Source: Streptococcus henryi DSM 19005 (GTDB lineage Bacteria; Bacillota; Bacilli; Lactobacillales; Streptococcaceae). Taken from it: a DNA stretch of 64,000 nucleotides. Position numbers and translations under genes: made by a program. Shown here piece after piece: positions 50,951 through 61,214 of the stretch. The stretch covers positions 1-64,000 of the forward strand of contig NZ_AQYA01000028.1 of the NCBI RefSeq assembly GCF_000376985.1. Reading direction: 5' to 3'. Position 1 is the stretch's first letter; the number at the start of each line of letters is the position of its first letter. The notes below the pieces were generated by a model. That model made no database searches and was not told the origin of the DNA. It saw only the letters and a list, made by a program, of their open reading frames with translations.

Positions 50951-51002
50951 AATTATACGAAGATTATCTTGAAAAGTGAAGGATGTAAAGAAAAGGAGAA
51001 TT

Positions 51003-53063
51003 ATGTCAGTATTAATAGCAGGGAATATTAATGTATTAGATGAAAATGATTTATTGAGTATGTTTCCTGATAAGAAAATAATATTATTAGGAAAAACACA
51101 TAAACATAAAAGAAAAATTCATTGTATCGATTTTGATAATGATAATGAGATTAAGCGTTCGCTTCTAATATATAATGTTACAACTATTATATATTTTTCT
51201 GATTCAGTCGATTTTCTAAGTGAACTAGATAATGAATTGTCACAAATAAGAAAAATATTTAACCTAATCTCAAATAACCAAGACATTAATTTTTTATATG
51301 TGACTGGACCAGATTCGCGTTTTCAAACTGAGACCAGTCGAAGCATAATAATGAATGCTTACGAACGCCTTGTATATTCTTATTCAATTCAAAAGAATAT
51401 TTCTTTAAAAATTTTGCGTTCTTTGTATATGTATCAATTAAATTCCCTTAATGATTACTTGTATAGTTTGTCAAAGTCAAGTAGCAATTCAATCATTAAT
51501 AGGAATCAAAAAGCATATTTTATTTTTGCACAAGATTTATTTGATTTGTGTCGTCGTATACTTGATAATTGGAAAGACTGCTTTGAGATTATTGATATTC
51601 CAGATAACTTTGGGATTACATTCTCTCAACTTTTTGAACTGCTTCACGTATTTGATGATTCACTATTCTCTAATACAGCCCCAATATATGAACTTGATTC
51701 ACAAGTTTCTAATCTTAAGGATAAATATGGGTGGTTTCCAAAAGTATCTATTCTAGAGGATATTTCGACTTTTGAATTTCCTGATGCTTCCTTGAGTGAA
51801 ACTAAAGCAACACTATTTGAAAAAATTCGTGAGTTAGCGAAACAAGATAGAACTTCAGTAAAATTTGCTATTTTAATTGGTTTGATTTTTCTTAGCGAAT
51901 TATTGATACATTACTCAAACAATCAGTTGTATTTTAAAACAGTTGATTATCGATTATTTGCTGTTGTAATCTCTGGTATGAGTTTGGGGATTTCATATGG
52001 TATTTGGGCATCATTATTTGCATCAATTGGACTGATTGTTCAGAATATTCTGGGAGGAGAAACCAATTTTCAAACACTATTTTTTGAACCAACTAACTGG
52101 ATTCCATATATCGTTTATCTTGTTTCCGGATTAACTAGTGGCTATGTTAAGGAAAAAGACCAGTCTGATTTATTCAGCCTGACGACTGAAAAAGAACATT
52201 TAGAGAAACAATTAATCGATGAACAATCTTTTGTAGAAGATTTACTTTCAGAAAAAGTTGACTTAGCACATCAAATCCTAGAACGACAAGATAGTTATGG
52301 AAAGATTTATCATTTTTTAAAATCTTTGGAAACGCCATATATAGAAATGTTTTTAATTAATTTGATTGAAAATATTAAAGAGATTTTTTCTACAGAAGAT
52401 GTTGCCATTTTTAAAGTAACGCCTGATCATATAAGCGAACTTATCTTGACAACATCGAAGGATGAAAGGCATTTAATGTTAAATTTTGAACAGTTCGAAG
52501 TCATTGAATACCGTCTAATAAGTGAAAATGTCTGGGTAAATAAGCACCTAAATAGTGATTATCCTATGTATCTTGCAGGAATAATATGCGACGAAACTGT
52601 GCACTACTATATTTCCTTGGATAACTTAGCTCCAAGTAAGTTAAACCTCAATTATCAAAATATACTAAAATCTTTGGTTGGCCTAGCTAGTTTAAGCTAT
52701 CAACGACTTTTTAAAGAGGAAAATCGAAGTTATCAAAATGTAATGAGTGAAGATGATTTTTATCATAAAATACTTGCACTTAAAAATGCTTCCTCAAAAT
52801 ACTTCTTAGGCAGAGTTTTAATTTTGAATAAGAATTTAGAGCAAATTGAGCCACAAATGATTGTAAAAATAGAGGAAAAACTATCACATTTCGATAGTTT
52901 AGGACAAATTGGAACTAATTTATGTTTGCTGATAAATGTGTGTGATCATCATTCATTAACAGCATTAGAAGATGATTTATCTATTATTGGACTTAAAGTA
53001 GTAGATGAACTTAATATCGAAGAGTCTGTTGAGGCACTTGAATTTAAGCAGATGGTTTCATAA
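51003..53063 (+). CDS. pelD: PelD-like protein with a degenerate SDR N-terminal domain
   Basis: A 686-residue membrane protein. Residues 1 to about 255 look like a decayed nucleotide-sugar epimerase/SDR fold (VLIAGN start, TTIIYFSD, FLYVTG, NAYERLV) without the glycine-rich loop or catalytic Tyr-Lys pair. Four membrane helices (about 285-375), a coiled coil (about 390-425), a GAF-like domain (to about 575) and a C-terminal region where a GGDEF-like domain would sit follow. No RxxD I-site or GGDEF is seen. The ATG at 51003 follows AAGGAG. It is first in an operon with pelE, pelA, pelF and pelG, which identifies it. Confidence 0.78.
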   Translation: MSVLIAGNINVLDENDLLSMFPDKKIILLGKTHKHKRKIHCIDFDNDNEIKRSLLIYNVTTIIYFSDSVDFLSELDNELSQIRKIFNLISNNQDINFLYVTGPDSRFQTETSRSIIMNAYERLVYSYSIQKNISLKILRSLYMYQLNSLNDYLYSLSKSSSNSIINRNQKAYFIFAQDLFDLCRRILDNWKDCFEIIDIPDNFGITFSQLFELLHVFDDSLFSNTAPIYELDSQVSNLKDKYGWFPKVSILEDISTFEFPDASLSETKATLFEKIRELAKQDRTSVKFAILIGLIFLSELLIHYSNNQLYFKTVDYRLFAVVISGMSLGISYGIWASLFASIGLIVQNILGGETNFQTLFFEPTNWIPYIVYLVSGLTSGYVKEKDQSDLFSLTTEKEHLEKQLIDEQSFVEDLLSEKVDLAHQILERQDSYGKIYHFLKSLETPYIEMFLINLIENIKEIFSTEDVAIFKVTPDHISELILTTSKDERHLMLNFEQFEVIEYRLISENVWVNKHLNSDYPMYLAGIICDETVHYYISLDNLAPSKLNLNYQNILKSLVGLASLSYQRLFKEENRSYQNVMSEDDFYHKILALKNASSKYFLGRVLILNKNLEQIEPQMIVKIEEKLSHFDSLGQIGTNLCLLINVCDHHSLTALEDDLSIIGLKVVDELNIEESVEALEFKQMVS

Positions 53064-53075
53064 AGGAGACTAATA

Positions 53076-53999
53076 TTGTTAGTTACAATTTTTTTAGCAT
53101 GTCATTTTATTGTTATTACACTTATCTACTTTGGAGCCCCAAAATGGGAAATTCAACTTAATGTATATCATCAGTTACTGTTACTATTTTTCCCGATCCT
53201 TGGGCCAATATCTGTGATTTATCTTTTAAAGGATAAAAAGTCACGGTCTCAAAAAGATAAATTATCTTTTGAAGAGGTTATTCCTTGGTTATCAAATGAC
53301 AAAGATGTAAAGGATAATTTTGAGTCTAGTGAGCCTGTGACACTTGATATTACTAATATCGTTCCGTTTCAAGAAGCACTGTTACTCAACAACTCAAGTA
53401 TTAAACGCGAACTCATTATTGATGTCATTTTTGAGTCCCCAGAAAATTTTGTTTCTTTGTTAAATCAAGCTCGATTGAATGATGATGTTGAAGTAGTACA
53501 CTATGCAACAACAATTTTATCGGAGTTATCAGCAAAATATGACGAGAACTTACACCGATTGGAGCATCAGGTGAAAAAGAATCCAGATTCATTTATTAAA
53601 AGATGTGATCTATCAGACTTTTTAGAACGTTATATTAAAAGTGAAATTGCAGAAGGGCACTATGGCAAAACATTGAAGCAAAAATACATTCATGAAATTG
53701 AGTGGATGATAGAAAAAAATTTTCCTGTAGATAAAAAGCGTTTGATATCTTTAGCTAGAACCTATCAGAGTTTAGAAAATTTTGAAGCTTTAGATAATTT
53801 GATAACAAATCTATTTAACCTTTTCCCTGATGATCAAGATATCTGGATGCTGTACCTTGATACGATAATTTTAAAGAAGTCAGGCTCTGAGTTAGAACAA
53901 TTTTGGGAGTTTTTAGGACAAAATAATATCTATTTTTCTGAAAAAAATAAAGTAAAACTTAACTTTTGGAGACAGCATAGGGAGGCAACAAATGTTTAA
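53076..53999 (+). CDS. pelE: PelE-like membrane protein with helical repeats
   Basis: A 307-residue protein with two N-terminal helices (about residues 2-20 and 31-51) and a cytosolic all-helical part resembling TPR repeats in its second half (ISLARTYQSLENFEALDNLI). In Pel systems PelE bridges PelD to the synthase complex. Identity rests on position and architecture, since the sequence is poorly conserved. The start is TTG after AAAGGAG. It overlaps pelA by eight bases. Confidence 0.72.
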   Translation: MLVTIFLACHFIVITLIYFGAPKWEIQLNVYHQLLLLFFPILGPISVIYLLKDKKSRSQKDKLSFEEVIPWLSNDKDVKDNFESSEPVTLDITNIVPFQEALLLNNSSIKRELIIDVIFESPENFVSLLNQARLNDDVEVVHYATTILSELSAKYDENLHRLEHQVKKNPDSFIKRCDLSDFLERYIKSEIAEGHYGKTLKQKYIHEIEWMIEKNFPVDKKRLISLARTYQSLENFEALDNLITNLFNLFPDDQDIWMLYLDTIILKKSGSELEQFWEFLGQNNIYFSEKNKVKLNFWRQHREATNV

Positions 54000-55818
54000 A
54001 AAAAAGACATTTAGATTTACATCAATTCTCCCAGTTTTTCTTATTCTGATAATACTTGCGGTGGCATTGTTAATTGAACGAAATGGGATAAGTTACCAAA
54101 ACAAAAATAGCGAGAATACTTATCTATCAACTTCCAATGTAAAAACAAAGGTCGAGTCTCTTTCTGAAGTAACAGTATCAAATCTTGTCATATATGATTC
54201 AAGTAACATAACTTCAGAAAGTGCTATTGATAACTTTAAACAAATTTTTGAAGATATGAAGGTCGGAACCACTTATATAGATATTTCGAATGAGTCAGTA
54301 CCTGATTTCGAAAACTTCGATACAGTTGTAGTGCTAACTCCTGATTTGGAACCACTTGGAGAGATGGCAATAACTATGATGGAATGGGTTGAGACTGGAG
54401 GAAATGTAATGTTCGCAATGACATTACAAAAAGATGATGTAGTTTCCATTATTGAACATAAATTGGGAATCATACACTCTTCATATCTATATAACACCGT
54501 TAGCGAAATCTCAATCAAAAATAATTTTATGTTAGGTTCTGGTAGAATCTATAAAATTGATGACCCATTTGAATCAGCTTGGGCTGTTGAACTAGAAGAC
54601 AACGCTGATGTATACCTTACAACAGGGGATGACAAGCAGGTTCCTCTTGTCTGGAAATATGAATTAGGAAATGGCCATGTTGTTGTTGATAATTTTGGAA
54701 TATATGTCAAAGCTATGCGTGGCTTTTATTCGGCTTCATTTTCATTATTGGGAAATATTGGAGTCTACCCTGTAATAAATTCAGCAGCTTTTACACTAGA
54801 TGATTTTCCATCTCCGGTTCCGACTGGTGACGCAAAATATATTACTCGTGATTATCAGATGACTGTTTCTGATTTTTATACAAATATCTGGTGGCCGAAT
54901 ATGGTCACTCTAGCTGATAAATACGGCATAAAATACACAGGTGTTGTTATTGAAAACTATGAAGATGATACATCAGGAAATACTGAACGTCAGTCGGATA
55001 GTTCACGTTTTACATACTTTGGTAATATGCTTTTACAAATGGGAGGAGAAATTGGATACCATGGCTACAATCACCAACCGCTCGTTTTATCAGATATCAG
55101 TTATGGTGACACATTCTCTTATAAAACCTGGTCAAGTAACTCAGCAATTAAGAAATCGCTTGATGAACTAATAGATTTTACAGAAAATCTATTCCCAACA
55201 AGCGAACACTCAGTCTATGTCCCACCCTCAAATGTTTTGTCGGAAGAAAGTAGAAATGTACTAGCAAAAGACTTTCCTAATATCAAAGTAATAGCGAGTA
55301 ATTATTTTCCAGAAGAATTTGTTTACGATCAAGAATTTGCAGTTGCTAATGACGGAATGATTGAATCTCCTAGAGTATCCTCAGGAGCTATGATTGATGA
55401 TTATATAAAACTAACCATGGTATCTGAGTTAAACTTACACTATGTTAGTCATCATTTTATTCATCCAGATGATCCTTTGGATGTTGATCGAGGAGCAAAG
55501 CAAGGTTGGGCTAAATTATATAAAAAACTGTCAAATCAAATGGCCTGGCTTTATAAAACCGCACCTTCAATACGAAATATGACGGAATCGCAAATGGGGG
55601 GAGCAATACAAAGATTTTCTAGCATAACGGTTGACAAAAAAGAAAATGATTCTTCCTACATTTTCAGTCTTGGGAATTTTGTTGACGAAGCTTATTTTAT
55701 GGTGAGATTTAATGAAGATAAACCTGGGAGGGTGACTGGAGGGAGCTTGGAGCATTTAACTGGAAATCTATACCTTCTACATGCGACCTCAGCTAAAGTA
55801 TCTATAGCCAAGAAATAA
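53992..55818 (+). CDS. pelA: PelA-type polysaccharide deacetylase (DUF2194)
   Basis: A 608-residue protein anchored by one N-terminal helix (about residues 8-30) with its catalytic part outside. Residues 40-260 form a Rossmann-like domain. FTLDDFPSP carries the metal and base aspartates D270 and D271, and HGYNH supplies H357 and H361, as in NodB-like deacetylases. It matches DUF2194 and the deacetylase part of PelA. The glycoside hydrolase domain of Pseudomonas PelA is missing, as in Gram-positive Pel clusters. It should partly deacetylate the GalNAc/GlcNAc polymer. Confidence 0.82.
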   Translation: MFKKKTFRFTSILPVFLILIILAVALLIERNGISYQNKNSENTYLSTSNVKTKVESLSEVTVSNLVIYDSSNITSESAIDNFKQIFEDMKVGTTYIDISNESVPDFENFDTVVVLTPDLEPLGEMAITMMEWVETGGNVMFAMTLQKDDVVSIIEHKLGIIHSSYLYNTVSEISIKNNFMLGSGRIYKIDDPFESAWAVELEDNADVYLTTGDDKQVPLVWKYELGNGHVVVDNFGIYVKAMRGFYSASFSLLGNIGVYPVINSAAFTLDDFPSPVPTGDAKYITRDYQMTVSDFYTNIWWPNMVTLADKYGIKYTGVVIENYEDDTSGNTERQSDSSRFTYFGNMLLQMGGEIGYHGYNHQPLVLSDISYGDTFSYKTWSSNSAIKKSLDELIDFTENLFPTSEHSVYVPPSNVLSEESRNVLAKDFPNIKVIASNYFPEEFVYDQEFAVANDGMIESPRVSSGAMIDDYIKLTMVSELNLHYVSHHFIHPDDPLDVDRGAKQGWAKLYKKLSNQMAWLYKTAPSIRNMTESQMGGAIQRFSSITVDKKENDSSYIFSLGNFVDEAYFMVRFNEDKPGRVTGGSLEHLTGNLYLLHATSAKVSIAKK

Positions 55819-55837
55819 TAATTTGAAAGGAGAATCG

Positions 55838-57238
55838 GTGCGTATTTGTTTAATTTTAGAAGGGTGCTATCCTTACGTAAATGGCGGTGTCTCTTCTTGG
55901 ATGCATAATTATATTAATGAAATGACTGAACATGAATTTGTATTAGTTACAATAGGTGCAAACTCTGAAAGCCGTGGAAAATTCAAATATGAATTAGCAG
56001 ATAACGTGGTCGAAGTCAAAGAGATTTTTTTAAATGAAGCTATCCAATCTTCAGTACATTCAAACTGGAAAGGTAAATTTAATAGTTCAGAGCGCCAATC
56101 GTTAAAAGCTCTGTTAGCTTGTCAAACACCTGATTGGGAACTATTATTTGATATTTTCAATAAACGTCAGGTTCACCCAGCTGATTTTTTAGAGAGCCAG
56201 CTTTTTTTAGAACTATTAACCGAAATAGTTGAGGAAAATCACCAAAATAAATCATTTGCTGATGTTTTTCATACAACTCGTTCAATGCTGATTACAGTTC
56301 TTTATTTAATGACTCAACAACTACCAAAAGCAGATATTTACCATTCAATTGCAACGGGATACGCTGGATTGCTGGCTACATTAGGAAGTTACCAGCACAA
56401 TGCACCATTATTGTTAACAGAACATGGTATTTACACTAGAGAGAGAGAGGAAGAAATATTACGTTCAGACTGGGTGTTACCCACAATGAAGCGTGATTGG
56501 ATTCAATTCTTCTACATGTTATCAAATTTAATTTATAGTAGGGCAAATCGCGTGACAAGCCTCTATACTAAAGCAAAATATATTCAGGAAGAGGTTGGGT
56601 GCGATATTGAGAAATGTGTAGTGATTTCAAATGGTATTCATTATGAGAGATTTGCAGCAATCCCCCTTAAAGAGGAAGATGAATGGATTGATATCGGTGC
56701 TGTTGTCCGTATTGCTCCCATAAAGGATATAAAGACGATGATTTATGTATTTTATGAATTATCACGTAAATACCCAAATACTCGATTACATATTCTCGGT
56801 GGTGTGGACGATGAAGACTATGATAGAGAATGTCATCAATTAGTCCGTCAACTTGGAATAAAAAATATATTTTTTACAGGGCAAGTTGATGTTGTAAAAT
56901 ACATGGAGAAGTTGGATTTTACAATCTTAACGAGTATTTCTGAAGCACAACCACTATCAGTCATTGAGTCAATGGCAGCGAGACGACCTTGTGTAACGAC
57001 TGATGTTGGTTGCTGTAGAGAACTATTGGAAGGTGACAAGGGAGATCATTTAGGAGTTGCAGGTTATTGTGTACCACCTACATATCGAACTGGGTTGACA
57101 CATGCTATGGAGAAAATGTGTAGCTCCCGTGATTTAAGAGAAAAAATGGGAGAAATTGCACAAGAACGTGCAAAGACATATTATCTTTATGAACTGATGA
57201 TACAGCAATATCGTGATTTATACTTGGAGGTAACTTAA
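55838..57238 (+). CDS. pelF: PelF glycosyltransferase (GT4)
   Basis: A 466-residue cytosolic GT-B enzyme, the polymerase of Pel systems. CLILEGCYPYVNGGVSSW at the start is the mark of PelF, and the GT4 EX7E motif is E369/E377 in EAQPLSVIE. PelF of Pseudomonas uses UDP-GlcNAc/UDP-GalNAc. The GTG at 55838 lies five bases after AAAGGAG. It overlaps pelG by one base, in keeping with a PelF-PelG synthase pair. Confidence 0.92.
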   Translation: MRICLILEGCYPYVNGGVSSWMHNYINEMTEHEFVLVTIGANSESRGKFKYELADNVVEVKEIFLNEAIQSSVHSNWKGKFNSSERQSLKALLACQTPDWELLFDIFNKRQVHPADFLESQLFLELLTEIVEENHQNKSFADVFHTTRSMLITVLYLMTQQLPKADIYHSIATGYAGLLATLGSYQHNAPLLLTEHGIYTREREEEILRSDWVLPTMKRDWIQFFYMLSNLIYSRANRVTSLYTKAKYIQEEVGCDIEKCVVISNGIHYERFAAIPLKEEDEWIDIGAVVRIAPIKDIKTMIYVFYELSRKYPNTRLHILGGVDDEDYDRECHQLVRQLGIKNIFFTGQVDVVKYMEKLDFTILTSISEAQPLSVIESMAARRPCVTTDVGCCRELLEGDKGDHLGVAGYCVPPTYRTGLTHAMEKMCSSRDLREKMGEIAQERAKTYYLYELMIQQYRDLYLEVT

Positions 57239-58719
57239 TGGCTGGAATTGGTTTCGCTATAAACAAGATTGTAAGAGAAAAAAAACTGACATCAAAACCA
57301 CGTGCATTTGCTTACGCTTCTATTGTCACAGTCGCACCACTTTTATTTGGGGAACTTGTCTTACTAACAATATATAGTCTATCTAATCTGGCCAAGGTAA
57401 CAATTACAGATAGGAACTTAATTGTAGCCATCATTACCTATGGGTTACTTGGTTCTCTTTTTATTAACGGTTTTGTTTCACTTGTCATTTCTCGCTATTT
57501 ATCAGATAAGATATTTTCTAGAGATCTTAGCAACATATTAACAAGCTATTTGGGAAGCCAATTTTTCAGTGTCTTCCTTGGGGGAATATTATATGGAATA
57601 TTTCTACTAATATCGCGAATAGGTTTTATTTATGGTGTTTTAGCCTGGATATTATTTTGTGAGTTTTTATTATCTTGGAATGTTATTAATTTTTTAACCA
57701 TAATAAATGACTATTTGGGAATTGTTAAGGCTTTCTTTGCGACAATTTTAACTACATTGATAATGAGTAGTATTTTCTTGTTAATTCATATTTCAGTTGT
57801 TGTTTCTCTATTAGCTGGAATAATATTTGGTTACGCTAGTTTTCTCATTCTTGCAACCAATCTTCTGTGTCAACAATTTCCAAATAAATTAAATTATAAT
57901 CAGATGTTTGATTTTTTGAAATACTTTGATAAACATTGGAAATTGGCTATTATTGGTTTATGTACTCAACTTGGATTATTAGGTCATATTGTAGTGATTT
58001 GGTTCAGTCAAATTGGACAACAGGTTCGAGGATTATTTTACATTGCTCCTTATTATGATTTAACAGTCTTTCTAGCATCATTAACCATGCTAGCAAGCAC
58101 TGTACAGTTTATCATTTCAATTGAAGTAGATTTTTTCAAAAGTTACCGCTATTATTATCTAAGTTTTACAGGAAAATGTACACTTCAAGAAATCCGTAAG
58201 GCAGAGAGGGACATGACGGAAAGTTTGAAAAAAGGTATGAAACAAACTGTTTGGGTACAATTGATTGTCACTTTACTTTCAATTTCAGTTGGAACATCTA
58301 TATTAAATGCCTTGCCATTAGGTTTTAATACCACGATGAATGGATATTTTAGAATTCTTTGTGTTGCCTACGCAATATACGGTCTAGCAAATATTGTAGC
58401 CTTATCCACTTATTACTTTGGAAACCTTACAGGAAGTTATTGGACAAGTATTACCTTTGCTGTATTATCCATCTTAGCAACTGTCGCAACACTTTACACC
58501 AATACTTTGTTTTATGGTTTTGGTTTTTTGATAGCAACTATGCTATATTTTATCATTTCTTGGATAAATTTAGAAAAAATCACTAGCAATTTAATGTATC
58601 AGATTCTAGGAAGACAGCCAATTGTTTTTTCAGAAAAAAAGGGGATATTTTATCGTTTTGCAATTTTTCTAAACAAGAAAATGCTTGTTTTTACAAAGGA
58701 GGTGAACTATGAAGAATAG
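57238..58719 (+). CDS. pelG: PelG polysaccharide transporter
   Basis: A 493-residue protein with about twelve membrane helices of the MOP flippase superfamily. The N-terminal GIGFAINKI segment and charged loop KSYRYYY-LSFTGKCTLQEI near residue 310 are typical of PelG. It should carry the growing chain through the membrane with PelF. It overlaps the CotH gene by 11 bases, so the accessory genes are part of the same operon. Confidence 0.92.
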   Translation: MAGIGFAINKIVREKKLTSKPRAFAYASIVTVAPLLFGELVLLTIYSLSNLAKVTITDRNLIVAIITYGLLGSLFINGFVSLVISRYLSDKIFSRDLSNILTSYLGSQFFSVFLGGILYGIFLLISRIGFIYGVLAWILFCEFLLSWNVINFLTIINDYLGIVKAFFATILTTLIMSSIFLLIHISVVVSLLAGIIFGYASFLILATNLLCQQFPNKLNYNQMFDFLKYFDKHWKLAIIGLCTQLGLLGHIVVIWFSQIGQQVRGLFYIAPYYDLTVFLASLTMLASTVQFIISIEVDFFKSYRYYYLSFTGKCTLQEIRKAERDMTESLKKGMKQTVWVQLIVTLLSISVGTSILNALPLGFNTTMNGYFRILCVAYAIYGLANIVALSTYYFGNLTGSYWTSITFAVLSILATVATLYTNTLFYGFGFLIATMLYFIISWINLEKITSNLMYQILGRQPIVFSEKKGIFYRFAIFLNKKMLVFTKEVNYEE

Positions 58720-60487
58720 AAAGAGCCTTTTATTAGTCATTTTACTATTGATTTTGACAACTGTTCTTGTATATTGCTTTGGTTCTTTCACCAATGAGAA
58801 AGAAGATGAATCTAGTGATAAAATCCCAGAGACAGAGGTTGTTTTTTCGGATGATTCATATCATTTAACTGATAATTCTGCTCTTTACGATACATATGAT
58901 TATAAAGATGTGCAAACAATGTACTTAACCGTTACACGTGGAAGTGACAGCGATAATACAAATCATTCCTGGTCTGAAGTAAATAATTTATCAGTTTATG
59001 ATTATGAAAAGATGGGAATTGACCGATATAAAATTTCTGGATTGTTACAGGTAGGAGATGATAAGGGACCAAAAGCTGGCGAATTGGGATTTGGGGAAAC
59101 TGCACCAAACGCAACAATACAAATTAGAGGTCAGACTTCAAGTAGTAACCAACAAAAGAATTACAAAATAAAAATCAAACAAAATAAGGGAAGTTGGTAT
59201 GGTCAAAAAACAATTAATCTAAACAAACACCAAACTGAAAGTCTTCGTTTTCGAAACATGATGTCGTATGTATTACTCCAAGACATTCCTCAAGTGTTAA
59301 GCCTACGAACTCAGTTTGTCCACCTTTATGTTAAAGATACAACAGGAGATAAACCGGATGAGTTTGTTGACTACGGTCTGTATACTCAAGTTGAACAACT
59401 TAATAAATCTGGTATGAAAGCTCACAATTTAGATAGTAGTGGACAACTTTATAAAGTTAACTTTTTTGAATTTATCGATTCTGATAATGTTATTAAATTA
59501 AATAGCGACCCTAGTTATGACGAGGGTAAATTTGAAGAATTACTCGAAATTAAAGGGTCTACAGACCATACTAAACTTATTGATTTAATAAAGAAGGTTA
59601 ATGATACTTCAATCGATTTTGAAGATGTTTTGGAACAATATTTTGATGTAGAAAATTTATCTTACTGGATGGCTTTTCAAATCCTAATGGGTAATCATGA
59701 CACCCAGAGTAGAAATATGTATCTATACAGCCCACTCAATTCTCAAAGATGGTATATCATACCATGGGATAACGATGGATCACTTTTTGAAACAGAATAT
59801 TCCATCAAGGGGTTTTCGGGAAATGCTGATTGGGAGACCGGTATTAGCAATTATTGGGGAAACCAATTATTCCAACGAGCGTTAAAAACGAAAAGTTTCC
59901 AAGAAGCTTTGAATCTCGCGATAGAAGATTTATATCATAATAATTTATCCAAAGAACACATGACATCGCTTTCGAATGATTTAGCAAATATTGTAAAACC
60001 TTATATTTCTGAGATTCCTGACAGTACCTATCTAGGTATCTCTACAGCTGATTACCAAAAAGTTTTGAACGCCTTACCTTCAGAAGTTGAAAGTAATTAT
60101 AAAAAGTACTATGAGAGCTTTAAAAAGCCAATGCCGTTCTTCATTAACATAAAAGAAAAAAGTGATAATGGAAAATTGAAAATAAGTTGGGGAAATTCAT
60201 ACGATTTTCAATCAGAAGACATTACATACTCTGTAGAGATCTCAAAAAACTATGATTTTTCAACTACAATCTTCAAACAAGATAATTTAAAATTGACAAA
60301 TACTGAACTAGATATGATGGAAGCAGGGCAATATTTTATCCGTGTTACTGCTTCAAATACTTCTGGACAGTCCCAAATGGCATTTGATTATTATGTAACA
60401 AGTGAAGATGGAAAAATATCTGGTGTTAAATCATTTTATATAAACCCCGATAAAAGCATAAGTGAGGATAACTATGAAGAAAACTAA
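58709..60487 (+). CDS. CotH-family protein with C-terminal FnIII-like domain
   Basis: A 592-residue protein with one N-terminal helix (about residues 4-24) and an extracytoplasmic CotH domain. GNHDTQSRNMYLY (N329-D331) and PWDNDGSLF (D354, D356) match the kinase-like core of CotH, known as an atypical protein kinase in spore coats. Residues about 470-565 have the strand pattern of a fibronectin III domain. It is coupled to pelG and to the VTC gene by overlaps. The substrate could be a surface protein or the Pel polymer itself; this is not known. Confidence 0.85.
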   Translation: MKNRKSLLLVILLLILTTVLVYCFGSFTNEKEDESSDKIPETEVVFSDDSYHLTDNSALYDTYDYKDVQTMYLTVTRGSDSDNTNHSWSEVNNLSVYDYEKMGIDRYKISGLLQVGDDKGPKAGELGFGETAPNATIQIRGQTSSSNQQKNYKIKIKQNKGSWYGQKTINLNKHQTESLRFRNMMSYVLLQDIPQVLSLRTQFVHLYVKDTTGDKPDEFVDYGLYTQVEQLNKSGMKAHNLDSSGQLYKVNFFEFIDSDNVIKLNSDPSYDEGKFEELLEIKGSTDHTKLIDLIKKVNDTSIDFEDVLEQYFDVENLSYWMAFQILMGNHDTQSRNMYLYSPLNSQRWYIIPWDNDGSLFETEYSIKGFSGNADWETGISNYWGNQLFQRALKTKSFQEALNLAIEDLYHNNLSKEHMTSLSNDLANIVKPYISEIPDSTYLGISTADYQKVLNALPSEVESNYKKYYESFKKPMPFFINIKEKSDNGKLKISWGNSYDFQSEDITYSVEISKNYDFSTTIFKQDNLKLTNTELDMMEAGQYFIRVTASNTSGQSQMAFDYYVTSEDGKISGVKSFYINPDKSISEDNYEEN

Positions 60488-61202
60488 AGAAGTTTTTCGA
60501 CACGAACAAAAATACTTGATTTCACTTAAAGATAAACATCTCATTCGTCAACGAATAAGGAATATAATGACCTTAGATAAGCATGTAAAAAGTGAGAGTT
60601 ATACAATTAGAAGTCTATATTTTGATGACTACTGGAACAGTGCTTATGAGGATAAACAGGCAGGTGTACTTATTAGAAAAAAATATCGTATTCGTATATA
60701 TAATTACACTGATCAAGTGATTAAACTTGAGCGCAAACGAAAACATGGTGCATATATTTATAAAGAAGATGCACCGCTGACAAGGGAAGAATTTTACAAA
60801 ATTATTGATGGAGATTATGACTTTTTATTAAAAAGCCCACACCATCTTTGCCAAGAATTTTACATTGAGTGTATATCTAATGTTTTACGTCCAAAAACAA
60901 TTGTTGACTATGAGCGTGAGCCTTGGACGTTAGAATCAGGAACTGTACGGATTACCTTTGATGAGAATATTCGAGCAGCAATAGGGAGCTTTGATATATT
61001 TGATGCTAATTTACCAGCCCTTGAAGTATTGGAACCTGAAAAATTAGTTTTAGAAGTAAAATATACTGAATTTTTCCCTGATATTATCAAAGAAATTATT
61101 CCATCAGATGCTACTGAATTCACTGCGGTATCCAAATATGTATTATGTTATGACAAGACAAGCTATAAGAGAGACTTAAACTTCTTTTGGTACGATAATT
61201 AA
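60474..61202 (+). CDS. VTC-domain polyphosphate polymerase-like protein
   Basis: A 242-residue cytosolic protein of the VTC family, the triphosphate tunnel fold of the yeast polyphosphate polymerase Vtc4. FRHEQKY at the start, RSLYFDD, RKKYRIRIYN, KLERKRK, FDENIRA and EVKYTEFFP line up with the tunnel strands and their basic and acidic residues. It could make polyphosphate from ATP or bind a phosphorylated ligand. ATG 60474 has GAGGA upstream and overlaps the CotH gene by 14 bases. Confidence 0.88.
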   Translation: MKKTKEVFRHEQKYLISLKDKHLIRQRIRNIMTLDKHVKSESYTIRSLYFDDYWNSAYEDKQAGVLIRKKYRIRIYNYTDQVIKLERKRKHGAYIYKEDAPLTREEFYKIIDGDYDFLLKSPHHLCQEFYIECISNVLRPKTIVDYEREPWTLESGTVRITFDENIRAAIGSFDIFDANLPALEVLEPEKLVLEVKYTEFFPDIIKEIIPSDATEFTAVSKYVLCYDKTSYKRDLNFFWYDN

Positions 61203-61214
61203 GAAAGGTAAAAA

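Noticed and set aside
50956..50963. Certain ComX promoter before pelD
   Set aside because: It has one mismatch to the CIN box, and a standard extended -10 promoter explains the start as well; kept only as a low-interest note.
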